The notes: generated by a model from the letters alone, not told the origin. Counted from the stretch's first letter, positions 18,457-28,271 are shown. The stretch: DNA of 64,000 nucleotides from Bacteriovoracaceae bacterium (GCA_024711325.1 JANJTC010000002.1:372001-436000); one strand, 5' to 3'. Numbers and translations are program-made.

Positions 18457-18963
18457 ATGCTTTATCATATTACCGTGCCTCAATTCATAAAAATGCTTCA
18501 CAATTTAGGGCATATTCTGGATAAGGCAGAGGCACATTCTAAAGAGAAAAAATTCGAAATGAATGTTCTCCTGAACACTCATCTTACTCCTAATATGTTC
18601 AGTCTCATACGTCAGATTCAGATTGCTTGCGATACGGCCAAACTCTGTACATCACGTTTATCTGGTAAAGAAGCCCCCGTGAACGACGACTCAGAAAAAA
18701 CATTGCCGGAGTTGAAGAATCGAATCCACCAAACAATTACTTATTTGGAATCATTTAAAGAAGGTGATTTTGAAGGGGCCGAAACTAGGCATATTACTCA
18801 GCCGCGCTGGGAAGGAAAATACTTAACAGGGAGTGAATTCACACTACAGCATGCCATACCAAATCTTTATTTTCATATATCGATGGCCTACGCTATCCTG
18901 AGAAGCAACGGTGTTGAAATAGGCAAAAAAGATTATCTGGGCGAAATGCCTTATAAAAAATAA
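18457..18963 (+). CDS. DUF1993-family protein
   Basis: 168 aa, helical, DinB-like four-helix fold. 'YHITVPQFIKMLHNLGHILDKAE' and 'QIQIACDTAKLCTSRLSGKE' are family landmarks, and 'TLQHAIPNLYFHISMAYAILRSNGV' gives the His-containing last helix. Members are widespread, of unknown function, with histidines that could hold a metal. AGGAG precedes the ATG and a strong terminator follows, so it is a single gene. Confidence 0.85.
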   Translation: MLYHITVPQFIKMLHNLGHILDKAEAHSKEKKFEMNVLLNTHLTPNMFSLIRQIQIACDTAKLCTSRLSGKEAPVNDDSEKTLPELKNRIHQTITYLESFKEGDFEGAETRHITQPRWEGKYLTGSEFTLQHAIPNLYFHISMAYAILRSNGVEIGKKDYLGEMPYKK

Positions 18964-18966
18964 TTT

Positions 18967-18996
18967 AAAGCAAGGGCCCCGAGGGGCCTTTGCTTT
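18967..18996. terminator. Bidirectional terminator
   Basis: Fourteen-base stem (AAAGCAAGGGCCCC / GGGGCCTTTGCTTT, one G-T pair) with a two-base turn. It sits 3 bases after the DUF1993 stop and overlaps the stop of the protease gene on the opposite strand. Both strands carry short T runs on the far side. Confidence 0.75.
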
Positions 18997-21808
18997 AATG
19001 AATTTCTATATTTCCTAAAAATATTTGATTGTCTGATAGACCATGTCCGAATTCGACTTTATAGAGGCCACTTTCCAACTGAGGAAGTTTAAGGGCCTTC
19101 ATCGAATTACCAAAAATATCCATTCTGATGCTTGTTTCCGATTTGAATGAAGTGATGATCATCTTCCAATAGAGGTCTTCTTTAATTTCAATTCCGTAAT
19201 CAAAAGGGACACAACGAAATTTCAAGGTCACATTTTCATCAGTATTATTATGAAAGCTTGTAGTTTCAGTTGGAACAAAAACGTCATCCTTTTTTTCCAT
19301 GATACTGCAACTTGTATTCATGTATGACAGATCATACTTTGTAGTTGCCTTCAGATCTAACTGGTATGACCCTTTTGGAAGCACCATTGTTTCTTCCGGA
19401 ATTGTTTTATTATTGAATACAACCGTTTTGATAATGGTATCAATTGGAGTCAGGATAATATCACCTTGAAGGATTGCGTTACCCTCATTGAAGAGTTCAA
19501 TCTTGCCACCACTGAGTGCGACTTCTGTTAAGAGGTTGATTTGAACTTCTTCTATTTCAAATTCTACTGCGGCCTCACGGCCAGTTCCCTGAATCATGGA
19601 TAAAGTCAGTTGATGATGTCCAGCTTTACGGGCAGGAATAATAAACTCTTGTGGCATGCCAAAATTCAAAAAGCGAATATAGTCGGGATCGTAGACTGAA
19701 ACATTAAGAAAACGTCCTTCTCCTTCAATTAAACGAGCTCTGACTTTTAAGCCTTTGATGCCCTCTGGTATATTCAGATGTAGACGTGCTCCTTCTTGGG
19801 AAGATACTTTTAAGGTCTTTCGGATAAAATTTTTCGCCCTGAGATCATTGATTGCAGTAACCGGTATAACTGCCATAAGTGACTTATCTATTTTTGATAT
19901 GACTCTTATTTCTCCAAAGGCTTCTATTTTCTTACCCAAAAATTCTTCAACATCGATATCAACGGAAAATCTGCTGGAAGAGCTACTTATCCATAGTTCT
20001 TCAGGCCCTTTAATACCTTTGCTGTATTCCAGATCTATTGGAACCAGTAGGTTCGTAGTGGTATCCACTGGCGCAATTTCGGATGTATGACCCTTCATGC
20101 TAATACGATAGCTTTCTATATTCTGAGCTTCAGAGCTTTTAAGGATGATTCCTTGAGCGCTAGTTCCGTCAAGTCCGCCTCGGTTCACGGTATGAATCAC
20201 GTGAGAGAATTTTTTCCCTTGAATGAGTTCATGGTAAAGATGTAGAGCTTTCTCTATTTGGGGAAGCCCGTAACCTTGAGAAACAAATGGTTCATTTTGT
20301 ATCTGTCGAGATGAAAGTCTTAATGCCTGAACCACTGTCGCAGCATGAACCTTTAAGTTTTCCAGTTTAATGGCCGAAATTAAAACTGCAGCTGCTCCTG
20401 CCAGGGCAGGAGAAGCTGAACTGGTACCATTGAATGCCCGATAACCGGAGTCTGGAGAAGAGTGGGTTAAGCTTGAGAGAGGGGAAATCATCATTGGACC
20501 AACACCGCTGACTCCTGGACCTCTGCTTGAATAATAAACAACTCGTCCATCATCAGGAATACCAGTAGTTCCCCAAACTCTCTCATCAAGTTCTTTTGAG
20601 ACATAGGCACCAGCTACCATTGCAGAAGAAGGATAGATGAGCCGTCGGTTTAGCGAACCTAATCCAGGACCGTTATTTCCTGCTGAAAAAGAGACAACGA
20701 TATTGTGTTTTTCAATAATTGTGGCCAGGGCCTTTGCCATAAAGCTCTGTGTTTTAGCATTTGTGAAGAATAGGGAGTAGCTGACGTTGGCCACTTCTGC
20801 CCCTTCACTTGCCAGCCAGTCAAACGCCAGAAGAAAAGTCCCAAGCGTATATTCATTTTCATTGGGTTTATCTGTATTCTCAGATAGGTCATAGTCGGCT
20901 ATCTGTGCCCCAGGAGCGACTCCGTTAAAACCAGCAAGGTTTCCTTGTTGATAGGATGCCATGACACTGGCAACTCCTTCACCGTGCGAATCATCACCTG
21001 TTTCAGGTTGGAATATTTGGATTTGTTTTTTCTCCAGATTTACTTCTGCCATCGTAACCAATGTTTTCTTATTTGGCAGAATAAAATAATCGCCAGTTCG
21101 TTTGAAAGTCCCTTTGCATTCATCATCAGAGAAAGCATCATTTACATCCAGATCAAGACACACTAGTTGACCGTCTTCAGATATAGATGCCTTGAATGAA
21201 CCAATGGTTCCATCCTGATTTAAATCCATTTTACCTGAGAAACCGGAGCCTTCCTTAATCAAAGCAGTGTAACCACTTTCTGAAACTTGAAGGGGATAGG
21301 TACTAAAAGTAGATTGTGTGGCCTTGGAAAGAAACTTGCGTGCACCAGTTGTTGTTCTGGAGAACCCAATTTGATGAGGTGAAATGCCGTCATCAATCAC
21401 ACCAACGATCACGCCTCGTCCATCGGCTTCCGGATATTTTTTCCAAAAATCAAGGATGCCAAAATCTTTCTTCGCTAAGTAAAGAGCGTCTTTATCAATG
21501 TCTCCAAATTGTGGTTTTTGAATTTCAATAACCGAATCCAGTTCGTAATCAAAGTTTTCTTTCACAGGAATATTTAATCGATTTAGATCCGAGGCTTGAC
21601 CAGTTAAACGAATAATAGTGTTACCTTCAGAGGTTACGCCTGCCGCATGGAGCTCCTGTTTAAAAGATTCCGTTATGCTCGCTCCGACAAGTAAAACAGA
21701 GACATTCTTATCTTGGGCCTCTTTGATATTCAATTTTTCAGTCTTCTCTTGAGGAGAACCACAGCTAATAAGAAAAACTGTTGAGAGTAGACTTAAGACC
21801 TTGATCAT
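18995..21808 (-). CDS. Subtilisin-like (S8) serine protease, large lipoprotein
   Basis: 937 aa. Lipobox LISC puts the lipid on C16. The catalytic triad is D139 ('GVIDDG'), H274 ('DSHGEGVAS') and S462 ('NGTSSASP'), with oxyanion Asn377 ('SAGNNG'). The 135-residue gap between D and H is far longer than in subtilisin and contains an EF-hand-like D194-N196-D198 loop; such an insert and the long C-terminal beta-rich region (about 480-937) recall tripeptidyl-peptidase II-like S8 enzymes. It should be a cell-envelope protease facing the periplasm or the outside. No propeptide inhibitor domain is obvious. It is transcribed alone. Confidence 0.92.
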   Translation of the reverse strand: MIKVLSLLSTVFLISCGSPQEKTEKLNIKEAQDKNVSVLLVGASITESFKQELHAAGVTSEGNTIIRLTGQASDLNRLNIPVKENFDYELDSVIEIQKPQFGDIDKDALYLAKKDFGILDFWKKYPEADGRGVIVGVIDDGISPHQIGFSRTTTGARKFLSKATQSTFSTYPLQVSESGYTALIKEGSGFSGKMDLNQDGTIGSFKASISEDGQLVCLDLDVNDAFSDDECKGTFKRTGDYFILPNKKTLVTMAEVNLEKKQIQIFQPETGDDSHGEGVASVMASYQQGNLAGFNGVAPGAQIADYDLSENTDKPNENEYTLGTFLLAFDWLASEGAEVANVSYSLFFTNAKTQSFMAKALATIIEKHNIVVSFSAGNNGPGLGSLNRRLIYPSSAMVAGAYVSKELDERVWGTTGIPDDGRVVYYSSRGPGVSGVGPMMISPLSSLTHSSPDSGYRAFNGTSSASPALAGAAAVLISAIKLENLKVHAATVVQALRLSSRQIQNEPFVSQGYGLPQIEKALHLYHELIQGKKFSHVIHTVNRGGLDGTSAQGIILKSSEAQNIESYRISMKGHTSEIAPVDTTTNLLVPIDLEYSKGIKGPEELWISSSSSRFSVDIDVEEFLGKKIEAFGEIRVISKIDKSLMAVIPVTAINDLRAKNFIRKTLKVSSQEGARLHLNIPEGIKGLKVRARLIEGEGRFLNVSVYDPDYIRFLNFGMPQEFIIPARKAGHHQLTLSMIQGTGREAAVEFEIEEVQINLLTEVALSGGKIELFNEGNAILQGDIILTPIDTIIKTVVFNNKTIPEETMVLPKGSYQLDLKATTKYDLSYMNTSCSIMEKKDDVFVPTETTSFHNNTDENVTLKFRCVPFDYGIEIKEDLYWKMIITSFKSETSIRMDIFGNSMKALKLPQLESGLYKVEFGHGLSDNQIFLGNIEIH

Positions 21809-22010
21809 AAAATTTCCTTCACATTTTTTAATACTTAATTGTAACGAAACGAGGGGTCCTCTGCGTCAGATGTTGAAATCTTTTCACGGTGTCCAAGGAA
21901 GACTCATTAAGGCCGTAAGCTTTAGGAATTATTATTGATTTTGCCCAAATTTTAGCCAAATAAAAGGCCAACATATGGACCTTCGACCCAGGACTTAGGA
22001 GAATCTTATT

Positions 22011-22484
22011 GTGAGCACTGAAAAGAAGAAGAAAAAACGCCATAAGCTTTATATTCCCTGGTACACCAGCGACGCTGATTTATATGATGAAGAAGATAAG
22101 GATGAAGACAGTTGGATAAATTATATTCGACGAAATATGCCTCACACCGCTGGCGAAGAAAGTCCTTTCCCTTATTCCAGCTGGAGCTATACCCGTCATG
22201 ATTCCCCTTTTGAGAAAGATGACGAAGAAGCTCTGGGTAAAAGATCCGATACTAGTTTAATGGAAGAAGCAACTGAGGCCCTTTATCACAATCCGTTAAT
22301 CGATGCTTCTAAAATTAAGATCATTGTATTAAATGGAATTATTTGTCTCTTTGGAAGCGTGAAGTCCTTACTAGAGTGGAGAGAAGCTGAGAGGGTTATC
22401 AAAGACTTACCGGGTGTATGGAGCGTGCGTAATGAGCTGAGCATCGAGGAATCAGAAAAGCGCAGCTTAGTTTCTAATGGATAA
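22011..22484 (+). CDS. BON-domain protein with acidic N-terminal region
   Basis: 157 aa from a GTG start with AGGAG at good distance. The first 20 residues are very basic (KKKKKRHK), the next 60 acidic and aromatic, and the last 70 form a BON domain ('LIDASKIKIIVLNGIICLFGSV', 'EAERVIKDLPGVWSVRNEL'). No signal peptide, so it is probably cytoplasmic, unlike most BON proteins (OsmY type), which are periplasmic. BON domains bind phospholipid or partner proteins and often accompany stress genes. Its stop overlaps ftsH, on the other strand, by 11 bases. Confidence 0.8.
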   Translation: MSTEKKKKKRHKLYIPWYTSDADLYDEEDKDEDSWINYIRRNMPHTAGEESPFPYSSWSYTRHDSPFEKDDEEALGKRSDTSLMEEATEALYHNPLIDASKIKIIVLNGIICLFGSVKSLLEWREAERVIKDLPGVWSVRNELSIEESEKRSLVSNG

Positions 22485-24339
22485 ATGATTCATCTAATTC
22501 ACTAGATCTTGGGATATCTTCATTATCGAGTTCACGAAAAATATGCATCAGCTGCTCTTCATTCAAGGTTTCTTTAGTCATGAGTTGTTTGGCGGCAGAT
22601 TCTAATAAGTCTCGATGATTATTCAGAAAAGAATAGGCCCGATCATACGAACCCATGACTATTTCTTTCACAGATTGATCAATTTCTTTGGCGGTATTAT
22701 CCGAAATAGGAGCACGTGAAAAACCATCCTTAGCTTCCAGAAAAGGTGAGCCTTGATCTTCATAAGAAACAAAGCCTAATTCTTGAGTCATCCCAAAACG
22801 CATGACCATCTCACGTGCAATGTTAGTGACTTTAACCATATCATCGGCCGCACCAGTGCTGAGTTTTCCAAAGATGAGCATTTCTGCCGCACGGCCGGCC
22901 ATCAGAACGGCCATTTTATTTTCTAAATCTTCTTTGGTCATCAGGTAACGGTCTTCAGTTGGTCTTTGAATAGTGTAGCCCATAGAGCCTATTCCATGAG
23001 GGATGATTGAAACCTTGTGAATTTTATCATCTTTGTTCATAGAGTAACCCACCAGGGCATGACCCATCTCATGATAAGAAACAATTTCTTTCTCTTTTGG
23101 GTTAAGAATTTTACTTTTTTTCTCAATACCGGCCACAATTCTTTCCATGGCCCGAGTGAAATGGTCGATAAGCACAAATTCTGCTTTATCTCTCATCGCA
23201 ATGATGGCCGCTTCATTAACCAGATTAGCAATGTCGGCGCCAGTAAAGCCAGGAGTAAGACTTGCAATAGCGTCCAGATCTACATTAGGTCCGAGTTTTA
23301 CATTCTTTGTATGGATGGCCAGAATATCTTTCCTGCCTTTTCGGTCTGGCTTATCGACGACTACCTGACGGTCGAATCGTCCGGCACGTAAGAGGGCCGG
23401 ATCTATCATCTCTGGTCGGTTCGTGGCCGCCAGAATAATGATTCCTCCCTGAGTATCAAAACCATCCATTTCCACTAAAAGCTGGTTTAGGGTTTGCTCT
23501 TTTTCATCATTGCCGGAAATCATGTTAGAGTGTCTGGTTTTACCCATAGCATCTAATTCATCAATAAAGATAATACATGGGGCAGTCTTCTTGGCCTGTT
23601 CAAATAGATCTCTTACCCTAGCAGCACCAACACCAACAAACATTTCTACGAATTCAGCACCACTGGTAGAAAAAAAGGGCACATTGGCCTCACCAGCAAT
23701 GGCCTTGGCAATCAATGTTTTACCAGTACCTGGAGAACCTACCAGAAGAATACCTTTTGGCATTTTACCACCCAAGGATTTTACATTGTCAGTATTTTTT
23801 AGGAAATCAATGACTTCTTTTAATTCCTCTAAAGCTTCATCAGCGCCTGCCACATCTTTGAAAGTTGTCTTGGTATCAGTTTCTACATAAATTTTTGCTT
23901 TGCTCTTTCCAATCGACATGAAAGATCCGCCTCCAGAATTTAGACCTTTAAGTCCGCGTCTCAAAATGAAATACCAGAAACCAATGAATAAAATCGTCGG
24001 GAGAAGAAATAGAATGAAATTACTCAGGAAGGATGACTGTCCATGACTTTCATAGATCACATTATGTTTATCTAATTCTTCAGAAATATCAGGAGGTACA
24101 ATGGTCGTTTGGAAACTGGATTTACCTTCAATAGGATTTTTAAATTCACCTGATGCAAGCTCACCTCGTATGGAGACACTTTTAATGTCGCCCTTTTCAA
24201 GGTGGTATTTAAATTCGCTGTATGGCATCCTGTCTATTGAAGCTCCTTCCAGACAGCTCCTAAGAATGAGGATAGTCATTAGACCTAGAAAGATATGATA
24301 ATAACTGAATACGAATTTTTTATCTTTTTCAGCTTCCAT
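22474..24339 (-). CDS. ftsH: ATP-dependent zinc metalloprotease FtsH
   Basis: 621 aa. Two membrane helices (about 12-32 and 104-125) flank a short periplasmic domain. The AAA module has Walker A GSPGTGKT (201-208), Walker B '[10 protein letters not shown]' and the second-region-of-homology arginines '[11 protein letters not shown]'. The zinc site is HEMGH (423-427), where most FtsH have HEAGH, with the third ligand in 'GAADDMVK'. It degrades misfolded or regulatory membrane proteins. It is not in the usual ftsJ-ftsH-folP neighbourhood but beside BON, DUF2267 and OsmC genes, so it may be a second, stress-related FtsH. Confidence 0.95.
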   Translation of the reverse strand: MEAEKDKKFVFSYYHIFLGLMTILILRSCLEGASIDRMPYSEFKYHLEKGDIKSVSIRGELASGEFKNPIEGKSSFQTTIVPPDISEELDKHNVIYESHGQSSFLSNFILFLLPTILFIGFWYFILRRGLKGLNSGGGSFMSIGKSKAKIYVETDTKTTFKDVAGADEALEELKEVIDFLKNTDNVKSLGGKMPKGILLVGSPGTGKTLIAKAIAGEANVPFFSTSGAEFVEMFVGVGAARVRDLFEQAKKTAPCIIFIDELDAMGKTRHSNMISGNDEKEQTLNQLLVEMDGFDTQGGIIILAATNRPEMIDPALLRAGRFDRQVVVDKPDRKGRKDILAIHTKNVKLGPNVDLDAIASLTPGFTGADIANLVNEAAIIAMRDKAEFVLIDHFTRAMERIVAGIEKKSKILNPKEKEIVSYHEMGHALVGYSMNKDDKIHKVSIIPHGIGSMGYTIQRPTEDRYLMTKEDLENKMAVLMAGRAAEMLIFGKLSTGAADDMVKVTNIAREMVMRFGMTQELGFVSYEDQGSPFLEAKDGFSRAPISDNTAKEIDQSVKEIVMGSYDRAYSFLNNHRDLLESAAKQLMTKETLNEEQLMHIFRELDNEDIPRSSELDESFIH

Positions 24340-24403
24340 TCAATTCCATGCTAACAGTGATTAATACAAAGTACACTCGCGCAGTAGTTCAATTCGAACT
24401 TAC

Positions 24404-24829
24404 TTACTCAAGACACATCTCCTGGATTTCAGTTGGCAGATTCTGAAGGACTTGACGTGCTTCACCCTGATCAATCATATCAAGGATAATGCCTAAAGTG
24501 ATTGGCACCGCTTTATTCAAGTCTATCTCATCGTGTCCTCTAAAATGTCGACGAACGTCATTTAAAAAATCATCCGTGCTTTTTGCACGAGAAATAGTAT
24601 TATTTAACTCCCAACCTTCGTAATAATAACCGCGTAAGATTGGTGAAAGTTGAGAGCCCAAATGAATTGCTTCACTTTTACCAATCCGATCCCTTAAAGT
24701 TTTAAGACAGGCCTTTAAGATAACGAAGGCCTTATGCTCATCAGAGAAAACCTTCGACTTCATCATAACATTTATTACGTGATTAAATTCTTCATTGGCC
24801 TTCACAATTCCTTTAAGGTTCCTGATCAT
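24404..24829 (-). CDS. DUF2267-family protein
   Basis: 141 aa, helical. 'ILKACLKTLRDRIGKSEAIHLGSQLSPILRGYYYEGW' contains the family core: Leu-Arg-Asp-Arg, 'EA..L..QL' and 'LRG.Y..GW'. The C-terminal half is a second repeat of the same fold. Function unknown; family members are often found among stress genes with universal stress and BON proteins, as here. It is 64 bases upstream of ftsH on the same strand and may be co-transcribed with it. Confidence 0.8.
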   Translation of the reverse strand: MIRNLKGIVKANEEFNHVINVMMKSKVFSDEHKAFVILKACLKTLRDRIGKSEAIHLGSQLSPILRGYYYEGWELNNTISRAKSTDDFLNDVRRHFRGHDEIDLNKAVPITLGIILDMIDQGEARQVLQNLPTEIQEMCLE

Positions 24830-24919
24830 ATTACCCCCTTGGAAAATATTAAGTTGGATTGATACTGAGAGAGGGAGGATACTTGGTCAATCCGACGAGG
24901 ACGAAATAAAGGAGTTCTT

Positions 24920-25372
24920 ATGGAGTTCAAAACAGTTTGGAAAGAAGGCATGATTTTTAAATCCAAGATTGGAAAGCACGTTATAACTATGGATTCACAG
25001 CCTCCCTTAGGAAACGATAAGGGAACTAATCCCAAAGAACTTCTTGCTGCTTCTCTCGCCGGGTGTATTGGTATGGATGTGGTGGGACTTTTAAAGAAAT
25101 ACCGGCAAAGTATCTATAAGTTTGCTATTGAAACTAAAATTCAACAGAGCACTGGTGATTATCCGATTGTGTTTGATGAGATTGAGCTTCTCTTGAGAAT
25201 TGATGGTGAAATAAATGAAGATATGGTGGTTGAGGCAGCAAGACTCGCCCATACTAAGTATTGTGGCGTCAGTGCCATGCTTTCTCATTCTGTACCAATT
25301 CACTGGAGAGTGATTCTTAATGGCAAAGAAGTGGGTACCGGAATCTCAGAACAATTCTTATCTCACGAATAA
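24920..25372 (+). CDS. OsmC-family peroxiredoxin-like protein
   Basis: 150 aa. 'GTNPKELLAASLAGCIGMDVVGLLKK' carries the first redox cysteine (C49) and 'HTKYCGVSAML' the second (C115), the spacing of the OsmC/YhfA type that reduces organic hydroperoxides. A site AAGGAGTTCTT precedes the ATG. Cytoplasmic. Divergent from the DUF2267 gene; a seven-base inverted repeat (GGATTGA...TCAATCC) lies in the 90-base gap but may be chance. Confidence 0.9.
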   Translation: MEFKTVWKEGMIFKSKIGKHVITMDSQPPLGNDKGTNPKELLAASLAGCIGMDVVGLLKKYRQSIYKFAIETKIQQSTGDYPIVFDEIELLLRIDGEINEDMVVEAARLAHTKYCGVSAMLSHSVPIHWRVILNGKEVGTGISEQFLSHE

Positions 25373-26035
25373 ATGGCTTGGAATTCTCCAGGCAGCATGC
25401 GCATTGATGTTGGCAAGGATTAATCCCTGGGTTTCAAAAACAGGAGGGATTTTTCCATGCGAGTGCACAATTTCCGAAATGTATTTATCTAAAGTTTTGG
25501 TCTTGGTCGGAAGTTCAGCAGTTATCTTCTCTAGGGTGATGGCCGCATTAACGAAATTAGAAACTCCTGTTACACGGTAAGCAGAAGATACGGTCTGAAG
25601 AGTACCCTTTAAAATTGTAAGCAATTCTTCTTCTGTCTTGTTCTTCTGATCAATGAATTCAAAAGCAAACCGCTTCATGTCCTTCATATCAGTTGCATAA
25701 GCATAAAAGGGAACAATTTTATCAAAATCATATCCCCAGGTCACTTTTTTGACCTGAACGCCCTGGCAACCCGTGAGTTTAGCGTCTTCATCCATATTAT
25801 GAACTCGTACATCTCTGATCGAAGGCACAACTTCAATTTTTCCATTCACATTACAATCATAGAGACACTCAAATATAACTGAACGTGGATATTTAGAACT
25901 AAAGTCACTATCAATGTAGCGCTTGGATTGGACCTGAGGTGCACAATGGTTCGGAGGAATAACTGTTGTGGCCATTGCACTGTAGCTAGTAAGAGCAAAT
26001 AATAAAAAAGTTGTTCTTGGATTGATGTATTTCAT
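25358..26035 (-). CDS. Secreted protein of unknown function
   Basis: 225 aa with a Sec signal peptide (about residues 1-22, ending SYSAMA). The mature part has four cysteines in its first half (NHCAPQ, FECLYDC, LTGCQG), probably two disulfides, then a helical region. No family recognised. The stop lies inside the osmC 3' end, a 15-base tail-to-tail overlap. Confidence 0.75.
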   Translation of the reverse strand: MKYINPRTTFLLFALTSYSAMATTVIPPNHCAPQVQSKRYIDSDFSSKYPRSVIFECLYDCNVNGKIEVVPSIRDVRVHNMDEDAKLTGCQGVQVKKVTWGYDFDKIVPFYAYATDMKDMKRFAFEFIDQKNKTEEELLTILKGTLQTVSSAYRVTGVSNFVNAAITLEKITAELPTKTKTLDKYISEIVHSHGKIPPVFETQGLILANINAHAAWRIPSHLFVR

Positions 26036-26172
26036 GGTGAGAGTTTATTGGCCTTTTATCGTTTGCGAAGGTCAATGTGAAAAAAATGGAAGTCCTGTCA
26101 AATCTCTAGACACTGAATGTCTTGTACAGGAAGAAGCTCCGACTTAATCTTCATCAATTGAGGAAGGTAAGA

Positions 26173-27003
26173 ATGATTCAAAGCACTGAAACCACAATTG
26201 ATGAAGTTTCACACCACTACGATGAGCTGGATGATTTTTACCGGGAACTTTGGGGGATTCATCTTCATCATGGCCTTTGGGAATCTCCCTTTGATAGCAA
26301 AGAAGAAGCAGTGATTAATCTCTCTCGTAAAGTAATCTCTCATCTAGGTGATATCAGTTGCAAGCATTTGATGGATATTGGCTGTGGCTATGGTGGAACG
26401 GCCAAGCTTGCCTTATTGCAGGGTGCGGGAAGAGTAACTGGTATTACCTTGTCTCAAAAGCAATTCCATTTTGCTCGTCTTCACTCTGACCAACTTGCTG
26501 TGAATTATGTTTTAGGAGATTGGCTTGAAAATAAATTTGCCAATGCCACTTTTGATGGAGCTTACTCCATTGAATGTTTTTCCCATATCAAAGATAAAAA
26601 ACGGTTTTTCGAAGAGATAAAAAGGACCCTTCGTCCAGGAGGGAAATTCGTTATGACGGCCTGGCTTTGTGATGAGGATCCTTCTTTATTGGAGAGAGAA
26701 CTCATATTGAGTCCTATTTGCAAAGAAGGAAGATTGCCTTCGCTTTTGAGTAAAAAAGAAGTCTTATATTATATTAAAGAGAGTGGACTCACCTTTAAAG
26801 AACATATCGATCTGGGAAGTAGGGTCTGGAGAACCTGGCTTATTAGTTCCAGACAACTTTTAAAACTTCTTAATTTTCGGGGACTTAAATACTTCTTTAA
26901 TAGTAAAAACCGGGAGAGACGTTTTGCTTTGAGTGTCCTTAGGATACTTGCCGGCTATAGAAAAGGCTGCTTCAAATATGGGCTCTTTATCATAGAGAAC
27001 TAG
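26173..27003 (+). CDS. Class I SAM-dependent methyltransferase (small-molecule type)
   Basis: 276 aa from the ATG at 26173, which has AGGAAGG eight bases ahead; the ATG at 26122 has none. 'LMDIGCGYGGTAKLALLQGAGRVTGITLS' is the SAM-binding motif I and post-I, with 'EIKRTLRPGGKFVMTAW' as the later strand. The N-terminal 'HYDELDDFYRELWGIHLHHGLWE' is typical of the tocopherol/sterol/fatty-acid methyltransferase group, so a lipid or quinone-like substrate is likely. Alone on its strand. Confidence 0.83.
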   Translation: MIQSTETTIDEVSHHYDELDDFYRELWGIHLHHGLWESPFDSKEEAVINLSRKVISHLGDISCKHLMDIGCGYGGTAKLALLQGAGRVTGITLSQKQFHFARLHSDQLAVNYVLGDWLENKFANATFDGAYSIECFSHIKDKKRFFEEIKRTLRPGGKFVMTAWLCDEDPSLLERELILSPICKEGRLPSLLSKKEVLYYIKESGLTFKEHIDLGSRVWRTWLISSRQLLKLLNFRGLKYFFNSKNRERRFALSVLRILAGYRKGCFKYGLFIIEN

Positions 27004-27093
27004 TGTCTAAAGGTTTAACACTCTTGTAATTTTGTCCTGACCGTTACATTTCAACCTGGTCTTAAGAGATAATATCAAAAACCAGGAGTCCCT

Positions 27094-27732
27094 ATGAAAT
27101 CATTCCTCGCTATTGTCTTTGTGTTTTCATTTTTTACTCAATCAGCTTCGGCGCAATTATTTCAACGCCACTATAATTATATGAATATCCAAACTGGTGA
27201 GATGATCGATCTCATTAAGAAAAATGAAGCCGAAGGTACCGGTGTTTATTATGACTATCAGGAAAGTAAGAAAAAAACGGTTTCTTTGAGTCTTTTGAGT
27301 AAAGAGACTGATAAACAAATAAATGGGGTAAAGGCAGGGGAAATGATCTTGGTTAAATGGGATAAAGAACTCAAACCATGCCAGGTCTATTATCTGTTCG
27401 AAAATGGTGTCGCCCGGATAGGCTGCCAGACTGGTCGAATCTCAGCGAATATTGGAGTCGACCGTCATCTACTTGGCAGTTATAACGTTGATACTGAAAT
27501 CGTCATTGCTGAAGTAAAGGCGTCGGAAGGTTTTAGAAAAAATGAAAGAGTGACCCTAAGAAAGCAGGTTGGAGATTTAGAATCTGGAACTACTGTGAAA
27601 ATCGAAGCGATCTTCAATAATGGAGATGTCCTGGTTCAGAAAGCTGGTCTAAATTTACTGGATACATCTGGAGTGCTTTTAAAAAGATTTGGAGTGGCCA
27701 AGGTTAGTCTTAAGGATATTGAGAAAAAATAA
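27094..27732 (+). CDS. Secreted protein of unknown function
   Basis: 212 aa with a Sec signal peptide (ends SASA, about residue 20). The mature protein is basic and beta-rich, with two cysteines ('KPCQVYYL', 'RIGCQTG') likely to pair. A ribosome site AGGAG precedes the ATG and a perfect hairpin follows the stop. No family recognised; the regular 'GEMILVKWDKELKPCQVYYLF' layout resembles a small SH3-like or Tudor-like barrel, which I offer only as a guess. Confidence 0.75.
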   Translation: MKSFLAIVFVFSFFTQSASAQLFQRHYNYMNIQTGEMIDLIKKNEAEGTGVYYDYQESKKKTVSLSLLSKETDKQINGVKAGEMILVKWDKELKPCQVYYLFENGVARIGCQTGRISANIGVDRHLLGSYNVDTEIVIAEVKASEGFRKNERVTLRKQVGDLESGTTVKIEAIFNNGDVLVQKAGLNLLDTSGVLLKRFGVAKVSLKDIEKK

Positions 27733-27742
27733 CAAGTTCATG

Positions 27743-27774
27743 AGTTAACTGAGGAGATTTCTCCTCAGTTAACT
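27743..27774. terminator. Bidirectional terminator hairpin
   Basis: Perfect fifteen-base stem AGTTAACTGAGGAGA / TCTCCTCAGTTAACT with a two-base turn, between two genes that end tail to tail (stops at 27732 and 27782). The T run is poor on both strands. Confidence 0.65.
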
Positions 27775-27781
27775 TTGTTCA

Positions 27782-28180
27782 TCAATAAGCTTCAGCATAT
27801 TCATAATCTCTAATTTCACATTGTATATCTACTGACTGTTGAATCTCTTCCTGAGAGTATTGAAGCGTTCCGGATGTGTTACCAGTTGAATCCAGAAAAA
27901 TAAGTTTTGCGCCAGGAAAGGTATATATATCTTTTCCCTGTTTAAACTGCCTGGTTCCAGTGAAGAGACCTTCTAGTGCCCCAGTAAAGGTGACTGCACT
28001 TTGACTGACATCTTTTATTCCATCAAAATTTGAATAATAGGTAAGATTAACGGTTGATCCATCTTTTAAAGTACCAGAGCAAGTGCCTTCTATTTTTAGA
28101 GTGGATCCCTCAGTCGGGGCCGCTTGTACTTTAAAGTTAAGCAATAATAGAGAAAATGCGATTAAGAGAAAATGTTTCAT
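27782..28180 (-). CDS. Small secreted protein of unknown function
   Basis: 132 aa from the ATG at 28180 (GAGG six bases ahead); an ATG four codons upstream lies too near the ribosome site. The signal peptide ends NFKVQA-A. The mature part is a small beta-sandwich-like sequence with two cysteines ('EGTCSGTL' and 'IQCEIRD') at its ends. No family recognised. Confidence 0.72.
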   Translation of the reverse strand: MKHFLLIAFSLLLLNFKVQAAPTEGSTLKIEGTCSGTLKDGSTVNLTYYSNFDGIKDVSQSAVTFTGALEGLFTGTRQFKQGKDIYTFPGAKLIFLDSTGNTSGTLQYSQEEIQQSVDIQCEIRDYEYAEAY

Positions 28181-28271
28181 TTGATACCTCATCCTTTTGG
28201 AGCGATGGGTAAAGATAGTCCTGCAGAAGAGGATGAACCACTTAAAGTAATCTAAAGCTTTGATACTTTAG

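Noticed and set aside
21871-21890. TGA...TCA pair upstream of the BON gene (TTGAAATCTTTTCA)
   Set aside because: The spacing is seven bases, not six, and it is over 120 bases from the start codon, so it was not counted as a Crp/Fnr box.
21828-22043. Minus-strand frame of 71 codons upstream of the subtilase gene
   Set aside because: It overlaps the start of the BON gene, lacks a ribosome site and has no recognisable domain; the BON gene has both.
23510-23890. Plus-strand frame of 126 codons within ftsH
   Set aside because: It lies wholly antisense to the AAA domain of ftsH and is rich in Ser/Pro/Ala, as shadow frames of this region are.
24856-24893. GGATTGA...TCAATCC inverted repeat between the DUF2267 and osmC genes
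   Set aside because: Seven-base arms with a 24-base spacer are expected by chance at this rate; kept only as a note under osmC.
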